Assembly (NCBI GenBank): GCA_003554375.1
Contig: PWGF01000398.1
Coordinates: 1 to 5,595 of the forward strand
DNA: 5,595 bases
Origin: Spirochaetaceae bacterium
GTDB lineage: Bacteria; Spirochaetota; Spirochaetia; DSM-27196; SKKC01
Reading direction: 5' to 3'
Below, one piece after another: positions 1 through 5,595 of this stretch. Every line of letters starts with the position of its first letter. Within the stretch, counting starts at the first letter, position 1. Below the pieces are notes generated by a model, which was not told where the DNA came from, did not search any database, and worked only from the letters and a program-made list of their open reading frames with translations. A program made the position numbers and the translations under genes.

Positions 1-2067
1 CTTCGCTTCGTCCTCGAGCCGCTCGACGGTCTCCTCGATCGGTCCGATGTCCACACCGGAATCCTCGGCGAGCCGGCGGGTCCCGACCGCCACCTCGGCT
101 CCCCCGACGGTGCCGTACACGCCGCGCCCGGTGTCCGCATGGAACGTCTCCGGCGAACGGAGCTCCATGTTCCGCTCTCGCGCCGCTTGAACAACGGCCT
201 CAGCAAGGGGATGCTCGCTTCCCTGTTCCAACGAGGCTGCGCTCTCGAGCAGAAACGCCTCATCCACTCCGTCCAAGGGAACGATGTCGGTAACCACGGG
301 ATGGCCTACCGTGATCGTTCCGGTCTTGTCGAACGCGATCACATTCACATCCTTCAAGGTCTGAACCGCCCCGCCGTTGCGAATCAGCACCCCTTTCTCC
401 GCGCCGATGCCGCTTCCGACCATGAGTGCCGTCGGCGTCCCGAGCCCGAGCGCGCACGGGCAGGCGATAACGAGCACTGCCGTAGCCGTCACAAATGCAA
501 GCGTCAGCGGCGTAAGATCGGGGTTCACCCACGGCAGAAATCCGGCGCCCCATTCCATGATCCCGGCGTGGAAACCCGGGAACACCAGGAACGAGGTAAA
601 CGTCAGCGCCGTGAGCACGAGAATGGCGGGCACGAAGTATGCCGTCACTCGATCAGCGAAATCCTGGATCGGAACCTTGGTTCCCTGTGCCTCCTCGACA
701 AGCTTGATCACCTGCGATAGGAACGTGTCGGCACCTACCTTGGTCACCCTTACCCGCAGCAATCCCTGCTTGTTGATGGTTCCGCCGATTACCTCATCCC
801 CCTGTCCCTTCTTGACCGGAATCGGCTCGCCGGTAGCCATGCTTTCGTCTACCGAGCTCTGGCCGGAGAGGACCACCCCGTCGGTGGGAACCTTCTCGCC
901 CGGCCGTACTACCATCACGTCGCCCACCACCAGATCGCGTACGTCTACTTCCTCTTCGCGGGTCTGGTGCGAGGCGCCGTCGCCCGCGCCGTCCGCTTCC
1001 TGCCGGGAATCGACCTCGATCCGGGCGCTCTTGGCCCCCAGCTGCACCAACTTCCGGATGGCTTGGGACGCTCTGCCCTTTGCTCGCACCTCCAGATACT
1101 TCCCAATGAGATGGAAGGTCATGATGGCGGTGGCCATCTCCACGAACGTCTGGACCGGCATGAAGAAGCCCAAGAGCCCTACGACGAACGGCGGAAACGA
1201 TCCGAGCGAGACCAACACGTCCATGTTCGGCTTGCCGGCCCGCAGAGACTTAAACGCTGCCCGATGCACATCGCGACCGGCTCCGAAGACCACAGGCGCG
1301 CCCATCAGCGCCACAAGGCCCAGGTATCCGGGTACCGGAACAACGAACATGTGCACCACCATCAGTGCCATCACGGCCCCCGCTGCCGCGGCGGCAAACA
1401 CCATTTTTCGTTTCGCCCGCTGAACCTTGGCGTGCTCGGCGGCTTCCTCGTCGCTGCCGTCGTCCTCCAGTAGCTCGTACCCGATGCGCTCGACACGCCG
1501 CTTGAGTTCCCCGATCCGAACGGCCGCAGGGTCGTACGAAATCGTCGCCTTTTCGGTGGGCAGGTTGACAACCGCCTCACTGACTCCAGGCGTGTTCTGA
1601 AGCGCCGACTGGACCGCGCTGCTGCACGAAGCGCAGGTCATGCCCCCAACGCGCATCGTCACGCGCCCGGTGCCGCTTCCCGCGGACTCACTGTCGGGCA
1701 CGAGGCGATACCCGAGCTTCTCCACGGTGCCGAGGATCTGGTCCTCGGAGACCTGCGAAGGATCAAACTCCACATGCGCGCGCTCCCGGGCGACGTTCAC
1801 CGACACCTGGGAGACGCCCTCAGTGTGCCCGAGCATGCTCTCGATCGAGGCCGCACAGCTCGCGCAACTCATGTTCTCCACCCGGTAGTCCCTCTTGAGG
1901 CTGCCTGGGTCGCCGTCGCCCAAGCGGCCGCCTTCGACCACCGGCCCGTCCCGGCGGTCCGGGGCTTGGGTCGAACCCTTCGGCTGCGATCGCGAAGCCT
2001 CCTCCGCGCGTCCGCGCCGATCCTGCTCCTCGTCTGCGCTTCTCTTCTTGTGCGTTGTGCTGCTCAT
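1..2067 (-). CDS. copA: Copper-exporting P1B-type ATPase CopA (3' end cut off by window edge)
   Basis: Inner-membrane pump that uses ATP to export Cu(I) from the cytosol. The frame is open for 689 codons from an ATG with a strong AGGAGG five bases upstream, and it leaves the window without a stop. Visible in order: a charged low-complexity head (about 1-60); two heavy-metal-associated domains with Cu-binding CxxC pairs, MSCASC (C68/C71) and MTCASC (C145/C148); membrane helices MA and MB (about 222-264); two further helices (about 281-325); the actuator-domain TGEP loop (T412-P415); a helix pair ending in the transport-site CPC (C536-P537-C538); the phosphorylated DKTGT (D580); and the SEHP nucleotide-binding motif (S617-P620). 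CPC with two CxxC domains is the CopA pattern and argues against Zn/Cd or K pumps. The GDGxND hinge and last two helices lie outside the window. The actuator domain carries an unusual acidic insert (about 353-373). Probably co-regulated with the adjacent csoR. Family assignment is very secure. Confidence 0.97.
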   Translation of the reverse strand, partial: MSSTTHKKRSADEEQDRRGRAEEASRSQPKGSTQAPDRRDGPVVEGGRLGDGDPGSLKRDYRVENMSCASCAASIESMLGHTEGVSQVSVNVARERAHVEFDPSQVSEDQILGTVEKLGYRLVPDSESAGSGTGRVTMRVGGMTCASCSSAVQSALQNTPGVSEAVVNLPTEKATISYDPAAVRIGELKRRVERIGYELLEDDGSDEEAAEHAKVQRAKRKMVFAAAAAGAVMALMVVHMFVVPVPGYLGLVALMGAPVVFGAGRDVHRAAFKSLRAGKPNMDVLVSLGSFPPFVVGLLGFFMPVQTFVEMATAIMTFHLIGKYLEVRAKGRASQAIRKLVQLGAKSARIEVDSRQEADGAGDGASHQTREEEVDVRDLVVGDVMVVRPGEKVPTDGVVLSGQSSVDESMATGEPIPVKKGQGDEVIGGTINKQGLLRVRVTKVGADTFLSQVIKLVEEAQGTKVPIQDFADRVTAYFVPAILVLTALTFTSFLVFPGFHAGIMEWGAGFLPWVNPDLTPLTLAFVTATAVLVIACPCALGLGTPTALMVGSGIGAEKGVLIRNGGAVQTLKDVNVIAFDKTGTITVGHPVVTDIVPLDGVDEAFLLESAASLEQGSEHPLAEAVVQAARERNMELRSPETFHADTGRGVYGTVGGAEVAVGTRRLAEDSGVDIGPIEETVERLEDEAK

Positions 2068-2072
2068 GTTTC

Positions 2073-2078
2073 CCTCCT
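2073..2078 (-). promoter_or_regulatory. Shine-Dalgarno site of copA
   Basis: A full AGGAGG on the minus strand lies five bases before the ATG at 2067. It fixes the copA start and shows that copA has its own efficient ribosome entry, despite the long gap after csoR. It contrasts with csoR, which lacks a visible Shine-Dalgarno site. Confidence 0.88.
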
Positions 2079-2158
2079 CTCACTAATCTGTGCGCCGGGG
2101 ACGCTCCGAAACCCCAAGACTACGGAACTCCGGGCCCCTTGCGTTGTTTGCCGTCTCA

Positions 2159-2233
2159 GTGCCCGGGGTTTCGGGACCCGGGGTCAGAACGCCTGGCGTC
2201 TCGGTGCCTGGGGCCACAGTGCCTGGCGTCGCG
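2159..2233. repeat. Five tandem copies of a 15-bp repeat
   Basis: Five adjacent 15-bp units start at 2159, 2174, 2189, 2204 and 2219 and run to 2233. On the plus strand the consensus is roughly GTGCCTGGCGTCTCG. Every unit shares a core of the form CC(C/T)GG followed one to two bases later by GT or CC. A more decayed sixth unit (10 of 15 bases matching) can be seen at 2144-2158. The block lies between csoR and copA and so would sit in the untranslated part of a csoR-copA transcript. Translated on the plus strand it gives a VPGxx repeat, but no gene start supports that. The function is unknown. Such short tandem repeats can arise by slippage and vary between strains. Confidence 0.75.
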
Positions 2234-2274
2234 TTGAGGACCGTCACGGTTCAGGCCGCCGGCCCGGAAGCCGT

Positions 2275-2291
2275 GCCGGCGCGGGGCCGGC
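2275..2291. repeat. GC-rich hairpin after csoR
   Basis: A perfect 6-bp stem, GCCGGC, with a 5-nt loop lies 32 nt downstream of the csoR stop. It has no following T-run in the csoR reading direction, so it is not a classical intrinsic terminator. It could slow RNA polymerase or protect the 3' end of a processed csoR message; this is inference. Confidence 0.45.
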
Positions 2292-2323
2292 GAATTCGCA
2301 GCGGGCTTCTCGACGGCGTACGG

Positions 2324-2605
2324 CTAGCCGTGTTTGCGCATTCCCGAAAGCACCGTCATGACTTCCTCGATGATTTCTTCCTGGCGATCGTTGTCGTCGC
2401 TCCGCATCGCTTCCTTCACACAGGTCTGGAGGTGGTTCTCCATGACCAAATCCTCGACCTTCCGCAAAGCCGACGCCACCGAACGCGTCTGTGCCAAGAT
2501 GTCCATGCAGTACCGGTCCTCCTCCACCATCCGAAGCACTCCGCGCACCTGGCCTTCAATACGGCGCAACCGATCGCTTACATTCCGCTTCATGCTCTCA
2601 TCCAT
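2324..2605 (-). CDS. csoR: Copper-sensing transcriptional repressor CsoR
   Basis: A 93-residue, all-helical DNA-binding protein of the CsoR/RcnR/FrmR family. It represses its target operator in the apo form and releases DNA when it binds Cu(I). The family core DRLRRIEGQVRGV (residues 11-23) is followed by the sensor ligands C33, H58 and C62, the Cys-His-Cys set of copper sensors. RcnR (Ni/Co) and FrmR (formaldehyde) use other residues at these places, and the sulfur sensor CstR lacks the His. The length is normal for the family. The downstream gene is a Cu(I) ATPase and a matching operator lies immediately upstream, which fits autoregulation. The start is not certain. The ATG at 2605 has no Shine-Dalgarno and sits almost at the predicted transcription start, suggesting a leaderless message. 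A second ATG at 2593 (Met5) would shorten the non-conserved tail by four residues. Confidence 0.95.
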   Translation of the reverse strand: MDESMKRNVSDRLRRIEGQVRGVLRMVEEDRYCMDILAQTRSVASALRKVEDLVMENHLQTCVKEAMRSDDNDRQEEIIEEVMTVLSGMRKHG

Positions 2606-2612
2606 GGTGGAG

Positions 2613-2642
2613 AATATACCGTACCCCCCTGGGGTATGTCAA
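2613..2642 (-). promoter_or_regulatory. Sigma70-type promoter of csoR(-copA)
   Basis: On the minus strand a perfect -35 TTGACA (2642-2637) is followed after 18 bases by a near-consensus -10 TATATT (2618-2613). Transcription would begin about 5-8 bases further on, near 2605-2608, which coincides with the csoR ATG at 2605. The spacer is occupied by a CsoR-type palindrome, the expected arrangement for repression by blocking RNA polymerase. This is read directly from sequence; activity and exact start are inferred. Confidence 0.8.
2622..2636. promoter_or_regulatory. CsoR operator (TACCCC-CCT-GGGGTA)
   Basis: A perfect 6-bp inverted repeat, TACCCC and GGGGTA, with a 3-bp centre, lies wholly in the spacer between the -35 and -10 boxes of the csoR promoter. 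G/C tracts flanked by TA arms are characteristic of CsoR operators, and the adjoining gene encodes CsoR. Binding of the apo-protein here should block the promoter, and Cu(I) should relieve it. Confidence 0.82.
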
Positions 2643-2885
2643 GTGAATCGCGCGCCTCCTTTGGGGCACCCGCAGTGGGCAAACGCACGCCGTAGCACGG
2701 CGGCGAGTGCCCGGCCCGGGAGGCTTGCCGGGGAGCCTGTGGCGATGTAGCAAGGGGGGCGGTCAGTACGTGCTTCAGCGACTTTTCGTCGCCGCCGCGG
2801 GCCACGCGGATCCGTACTGATTCAACTGCGCTTGCCCTGGCGGCGCCTTCCGGCCAAGAGCCGGCTTCCGTGGAGGGGCCGGGCC
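2643..2885. other. Hairpin-rich non-coding region between the HAD gene and the csoR promoter
   Basis: About 240 nt without a credible gene. Perfect hairpins with 5-bp stems and 5-nt loops occur at 2688-2702, 2778-2792, 2795-2809 and 2850-2864. Another with a 5-bp stem and an 8-nt loop occurs at 2721-2738. The hairpin at 2850-2864 is the first structure after the HAD stop codon and could form the 3' end of that operon's message, but it has no T-run, so I do not call it an intrinsic terminator. Open frames across the region lack a ribosome site and recognisable protein content. Confidence 0.6.
2763..2820. repeat. 58-nt inverted-repeat element able to fold as a three-stem junction
   Basis: Outer arms TCAGTACG (2763-2770) and CGTACTGA (2813-2820) are perfect 8-bp complements. 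They enclose two perfect hairpins: GCGAC/GTCGC around a 5-nt loop (2778-2792) and CCGCG/CGCGG around a 5-nt loop (2795-2809). The two inner stems are separated by only two bases. Nothing marks it as a tRNA: it is too short and lacks an anticodon arm or CCA. Role unknown; possibilities are a structured 3'-UTR or small RNA, a REP-like repeat, or chance in GC-rich DNA. Confidence 0.45.
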
Positions 2886-4001
2886 CTACCCCTGCCGCCC
2901 GCTCAGACGCAGTTGCATGTACCGTGTCAGCTCCTGCGAATCAGCGAGCACCGGCTGACCGTATTCGGATAGCCTTCGGACGCTCTCGTGACCGATAGCC
3001 ACGGAGATCGACTCGAAGCCGGCCGCCACAGCCACGTCCAAGTCGTGCGAAGTGTCACCGATGTAGAGTGTTCGCTCCGGGATCAGCTGCTTCTCTCGAA
3101 TGAGATCGTGGGCGCGTTGCTCTTTGCCGGCGGCTTCTATGTCCGGTAGCCCATATACGCCGTTGAAATAGTCCACAAGCTTCAGAGCCGCGAGGCAAGC
3201 CCAAAGCTTCGGCTCGTGCATGGCGGACAGAACGTACTGCCGGACTCCCGCTTCCCTCACCAACTCGAGCGCGTTGTGAGCTCCGGCATGGATCCCGCAC
3301 GCCGAAACATGTTCCATATAGTGGCGATGATACTCGGCGCTCACCGCCGCAATTCCTTCCGAATCGATATCGATGCCGAGCCTGAGGTAGTAGCCCTCAA
3401 GGGGAAACGAGAAGTGCTCCCGGTGAAATGCCACGTCCACAGCGGGAAGACCACGAGCGCGCAAGACCTCGTTCACGCTCCAAACCACAAGCTCAACGTC
3501 GTCGAGGATGGTGCCGTTGAAGTCCCAAACCACCGCTTCCGGCTCTGCCGCCGCCGTCTCCGTCTCCCGCGGCAGCGAGGAGTAAGCCGCCTCCGGCGCC
3601 GTCGACACACCCGGCGCCTCCGCCGGCGTTCCGGCCGGCCCATCCTCATAACTCCGCAACAGCGTGTCAGCCGCCGACTCGTTTGTGAACCGTTTCTTCC
3701 GTTTGTTCGATTCGTGCCGAGTTACCGCGCCCACCGCGCCCATGCAGATACCGGCTACCGAGCACCCGTACGCTCCAAGACTCACCACAAGCGAGGCCGG
3801 GACGATATTCATCACGACGAGGGTAAGCACAATCCACGCGCCCCCCACCAGCAACCCGCCGCCAAGGAACAGAAACCGCTCGCCTCCGGATCCGGCTGCA
3901 AGGCGTTCCCGGCGGCGCTCTGCGGCGCGCCGTTGCCGCCATTGTCGCCGTAGTTCTCCACGTCTGGTCACAACCCGCTCTTGCTCAGGCTCGTTCCTCA
4001 C
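2886..4001 (-). CDS. Membrane-anchored HAD-superfamily hydrolase-like protein with DxN motif
   Basis: A 371-residue protein starting at GTG; the GTG overlaps the stop of the upstream ABC ATPase gene (GTGA), so translation is probably coupled. Layout: a strongly basic N-terminus (1-41); two hydrophobic helices (about 43-66 and 70-93) forming a likely membrane hairpin; a flexible Ala/Pro/Glu-rich linker (about 105-155); then a HAD domain (about 156-366) of the phosphoglycolate-phosphatase-like type with a helical cap. The HAD motifs are DFNGT (nucleophile D160), S259 in VLSAM, K293, and GDTSHD (D316, D320). The basic N-terminus suggests that both it and the HAD domain face the cytoplasm. The residue two after the nucleophile is N162 rather than the general acid/base Asp of ordinary HAD phosphatases, so phosphatase activity may be weak or altered. 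The substrate is unknown. Linkage to peptide-transport ATPases is clear, but a shared function is only inferred. Confidence 0.85.
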   Translation of the reverse strand: MRNEPEQERVVTRRGELRRQWRQRRAAERRRERLAAGSGGERFLFLGGGLLVGGAWIVLTLVVMNIVPASLVVSLGAYGCSVAGICMGAVGAVTRHESNKRKKRFTNESAADTLLRSYEDGPAGTPAEAPGVSTAPEAAYSSLPRETETAAAEPEAVVWDFNGTILDDVELVVWSVNEVLRARGLPAVDVAFHREHFSFPLEGYYLRLGIDIDSEGIAAVSAEYHRHYMEHVSACGIHAGAHNALELVREAGVRQYVLSAMHEPKLWACLAALKLVDYFNGVYGLPDIEAAGKEQRAHDLIREKQLIPERTLYIGDTSHDLDVAVAAGFESISVAIGHESVRRLSEYGQPVLADSQELTRYMQLRLSGRQG

Positions 4002-5431
4002 GCCTTCTCACTCACACGGCTGCTTTCCCGCAGCACCGATCCGTCCTCGCCCATGTACTGCCCGTGTTCCGTAGGCTGCTCCCGATGCAACCAGCACGCT
4101 ACTTTGTGTATGGCTTGTCCGGACGCGGGCACCGTCTGCGCGTCCCGTTCGGAGGGGCCGGCCGACGATCCTTCTTCCCCCGACGGGCGGGCCGCCGGTG
4201 CCCCCGCGGGATCTGAAAGCTCTTCCGAGTCCGCCCGGTCCTTGTCGGCAACCTCACTCGACCTGCCGTGCGAAGCCGCAGCTGTCAACTCGCCGGGACT
4301 CCCAGTCTCGTGCTCACTTCGTGGAAAAGCAAAATTAGGGGGTTCTACGCGGTCACAGAGTCCCGGTATCGCAAACGGACACCGCGGATGATAGCGACAG
4401 CCCGCAGGAGGATTCTTGAGACTCGGCGGCTCCCCGCCCGGCACTCGTCGGAACGACAGCGCGTTATCGCCGTCCGGATCCGGTATCGCCTCGAGCAGCG
4501 CACGAGTATACGGGTGCTTGGCGTTCTGAAGCAGCTCTTCAACCGGTCCCTGCTCGATCAGCTTGCCCCCGTACATGACGAAAATTCGCTCGGAGAAGTA
4601 GCGCACCGTGGAGAGATCATGGGTGATATAGATCATCCCCAGCCCCTCGCGTTCCTGGAGCGCACGTAGGAGATTCAGAATTTCTACCCGGACCGAAGCA
4701 TCGAGCATCGAGACCGGCTCGTCGGCAACCAGCATCTTCGGTCCCAGAATTATGGCCCGAGCGATTACTAGCCGTTGCTGCTGGCCGCCGGAGAGCATGT
4801 GGGGATACTTGTCCAGATAGTCACCGACAGGCCGAAGCCTGACCTCTTCCAACGCATGCTCTATTCGCTCATACCGCTCCTGAGGATCGCGGATTCCATG
4901 GATCCGCAGTGGCTCTTCCAGAATATGGCGGACGTCCATGAAGCTCGGCAACGCGCCGTACGGGTCCTGTTGAACGAAGCCGACCTGGCGCCGATACCAT
5001 GCCCCTCTACCGGGCTTCAAATCGTCGATCCGATTCCCGTCGAACTCGATAGCTCCACTTGTGACGTTGTTGAGCCCCAGAATCGTCTTGGCAAGGGTGG
5101 TTTTGCCACAGCCGGACTCTCCGACCACCGCAATCGACTCCTGCCTCCGGAGATCGAAGCTGACCCCGTCCACGGCTCGAACCGATCCAACGTGCAGGAA
5201 GCCCCACTTCCGTAGCACGAAATGGGTCCGGAGATTACGCACTCGAAGCAAAGTCTTGCCTAGCTGCGTTCCGTCGCCACCGTCCCGGCCAGCTTCCGCG
5301 CCGGGTCCTGCAACGTCTCTCACCGCGGAGGCGCTACCTACACCTCCCGCGACATTCCTCTCTTCCGATTGCACTTGCTCCATACTGCGCCCCTGTTCCG
5401 GTCGGTGTGCTTCCATGCGTCCGTCATTCAT
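3998..5431 (-). CDS. Oligopeptide/dipeptide ABC transporter ATP-binding protein, OppF/DppF type
   Basis: Cytoplasmic ATPase that would pair with the OppD-like protein encoded just upstream to power a peptide (or nickel/peptide-family) importer. Motifs seen: Walker A GESGCGKTT (104-112), Q-loop in QQDPY (Q155), signature LSGGQQQR (213-220), Walker B ending ADEP (D237, E238), D-loop SMLD and switch H271. The family C-terminal tail follows with HPYTRALLEAIP and cysteines C345, C351, C359, then C446. At 477 residues it is much longer than the usual 320-350. It has about 60 extra residues before the ATPase domain, an acidic, Ser/Ala-rich insert (about 373-440) before the fourth cysteine, and a 30-residue tail. 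The ATG at 5431 overlaps the upstream stop by 8 nt but lacks a clear Shine-Dalgarno. Met17 (5383), preceded by AGGGG six to seven bases upstream, is a good alternative start. The stop overlaps the HAD gene start. Exact substrate not determinable. Confidence 0.94.
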   Translation of the reverse strand: MNDGRMEAHRPEQGRSMEQVQSEERNVAGGVGSASAVRDVAGPGAEAGRDGGDGTQLGKTLLRVRNLRTHFVLRKWGFLHVGSVRAVDGVSFDLRRQESIAVVGESGCGKTTLAKTILGLNNVTSGAIEFDGNRIDDLKPGRGAWYRRQVGFVQQDPYGALPSFMDVRHILEEPLRIHGIRDPQERYERIEHALEEVRLRPVGDYLDKYPHMLSGGQQQRLVIARAIILGPKMLVADEPVSMLDASVRVEILNLLRALQEREGLGMIYITHDLSTVRYFSERIFVMYGGKLIEQGPVEELLQNAKHPYTRALLEAIPDPDGDNALSFRRVPGGEPPSLKNPPAGCRYHPRCPFAIPGLCDRVEPPNFAFPRSEHETGSPGELTAAASHGRSSEVADKDRADSEELSDPAGAPAARPSGEEGSSAGPSERDAQTVPASGQAIHKVACWLHREQPTEHGQYMGEDGSVLRESSRVSEKA

Positions 5432-5595
5432 AGAGCCAGCACTTCACTTTCCGGCCATCTTGGGTCTCGAACAACGGCGGCTCGTTCCGGCACTTCTCGA
5501 AAGCCAGCGGGCATCGCTCCGCAAAGCGACACCCGGTGGGTGGCGTCAACAGACTCGGGGGCTGTCCCGGGATATACTGCAGCTTCTTGCGTTCA
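5424..5595 (-). CDS. Oligopeptide/dipeptide ABC transporter ATP-binding protein, OppD/DppD type (C-terminal end only)
   Basis: Only the last 56 residues and the stop are in the window; the 5' part lies beyond the right edge. The visible part is the family's C-terminal regulatory tail: IPGQPPSLLTPPTGC, followed by CRFAERCPLAFEKC and a terminal CWLYE. The four cysteines show the compact C-x5-C-x6-C-x16-C pattern typical of OppD/DppD proteins, in some of which a [4Fe-4S] cluster has been reported. The gene ends inside the start of the OppF-type gene (8-nt overlap), so the two ATPases are almost certainly made together. The ATPase core is not visible, so OppD rather than a second OppF copy is inferred from gene order. 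The permease and substrate-binding protein genes are expected outside the window. Confidence 0.88.
   Translation of the reverse strand, partial: ERKKLQYIPGQPPSLLTPPTGCRFAERCPLAFEKCRNEPPLFETQDGRKVKCWLYE

Larger units (their letters stand above)
2068..2323. other. csoR-copA intergenic region, no gene seen
   Basis: This 256-nt gap separates the csoR stop from the copA start. It contains a GC hairpin just after csoR, a block of 15-bp tandem repeats in the middle, and the copA Shine-Dalgarno at its left end. I find no convincing second promoter and no second TACCCC/GGGGTA-type operator in it, so copA most likely depends on read-through from the csoR promoter. This is inference. Plus-strand reading frames across it are repeat-driven and not credible genes. 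Confidence 0.7.

Noticed and set aside
377..1423. 348-codon open frame on the plus strand
   Set aside because: It lies wholly antisense to copA, whose translation gives every P1B-ATPase motif. The plus-strand protein is Ser/Thr/Arg/Pro-rich with no recognisable domain, as expected of a shadow frame in GC-rich DNA.
1..2067. A frameshift or pseudogene in copA
   Set aside because: The frame was read codon by codon from 2067 to 1 and stays open, with all expected motifs in order. The gene is merely cut by the window edge.
2090..2695. 201-codon plus-strand frame with a VPGxx repeat resembling elastin-like sequence
   Set aside because: The repeat comes only from the 15-bp tandem array. The frame runs antisense through csoR and its promoter, so it is not a gene.
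2590..2805. 71-codon minus-strand frame upstream of csoR, considered as a small copper chaperone
   Set aside because: It has no CxxC or Met/His-rich copper motif, overlaps the csoR start and promoter, and is Pro/Ala/Arg-rich without conserved character.
2763..2820. The three-stem element as a tRNA
   Set aside because: Only 58 nt, with no 7-nt anticodon loop, T-loop consensus or CCA end.
2850..2864. Hairpin after the HAD gene as an intrinsic terminator
   Set aside because: The stem is only 5 bp and no T-run follows in the reading direction.
3216..3953. 245-codon open frame on the plus strand
   Set aside because: Antisense to the HAD gene, rich in Arg/His/Pro, with no domain or ribosome site; it is a shadow of the real gene.

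Overview
This 5.6-kb window is GC-rich bacterial DNA. Every gene I can support lies on the minus strand, so the genes read from the right edge to the left. A consensus-like sigma70-type promoter, a Shine-Dalgarno site and a CsoR-type copper regulator show that it is bacterial. The low-complexity, acid- and alanine-rich inserts in several proteins are compatible with a GC-rich environmental lineage, perhaps a Rhodothermota/Salinibacter-like bacterium. That placement is a guess from general appearance, not something the sequence proves.

Right part (5595 down to 2886): the end of an oligopeptide-type ABC operon. The last 56 residues of an OppD/DppD-like ATPase (5424-5595) overlap the start of an OppF/DppF-like ATPase (3998-5431). 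The OppF stop in turn overlaps the GTG start of a membrane-anchored HAD-superfamily protein (2886-4001) in a GTGA junction. The three are very probably co-transcribed and translationally coupled. The HAD protein has an N-terminal two-helix membrane hairpin, a disordered linker and a HAD domain whose usual second catalytic Asp is Asn. The OppF protein has about 70 extra residues inserted between the third and fourth cysteines of its C-terminal Fe-S-type motif.

Middle (2885 to 2606): a non-coding stretch unusually rich in small perfect hairpins. It includes a 58-nt segment that can fold as a three-stem junction. It ends in a promoter whose spacer is filled by a CsoR-type operator.

Left part (2605 to 1): a copper-resistance unit. 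csoR (2324-2605) encodes a Cu(I)-sensing repressor with the Cys-His-Cys ligand set. After a 256-nt gap carrying 15-bp tandem repeats and a GC hairpin comes copA (from 2067, running off the left edge), a P1B-type Cu(I)-exporting ATPase with two N-terminal metal-binding domains. When cytosolic copper rises, CsoR should release the operator and allow production of both CsoR and the exporter. There is no sign of a mobile element, CRISPR array, tRNA or rRNA.
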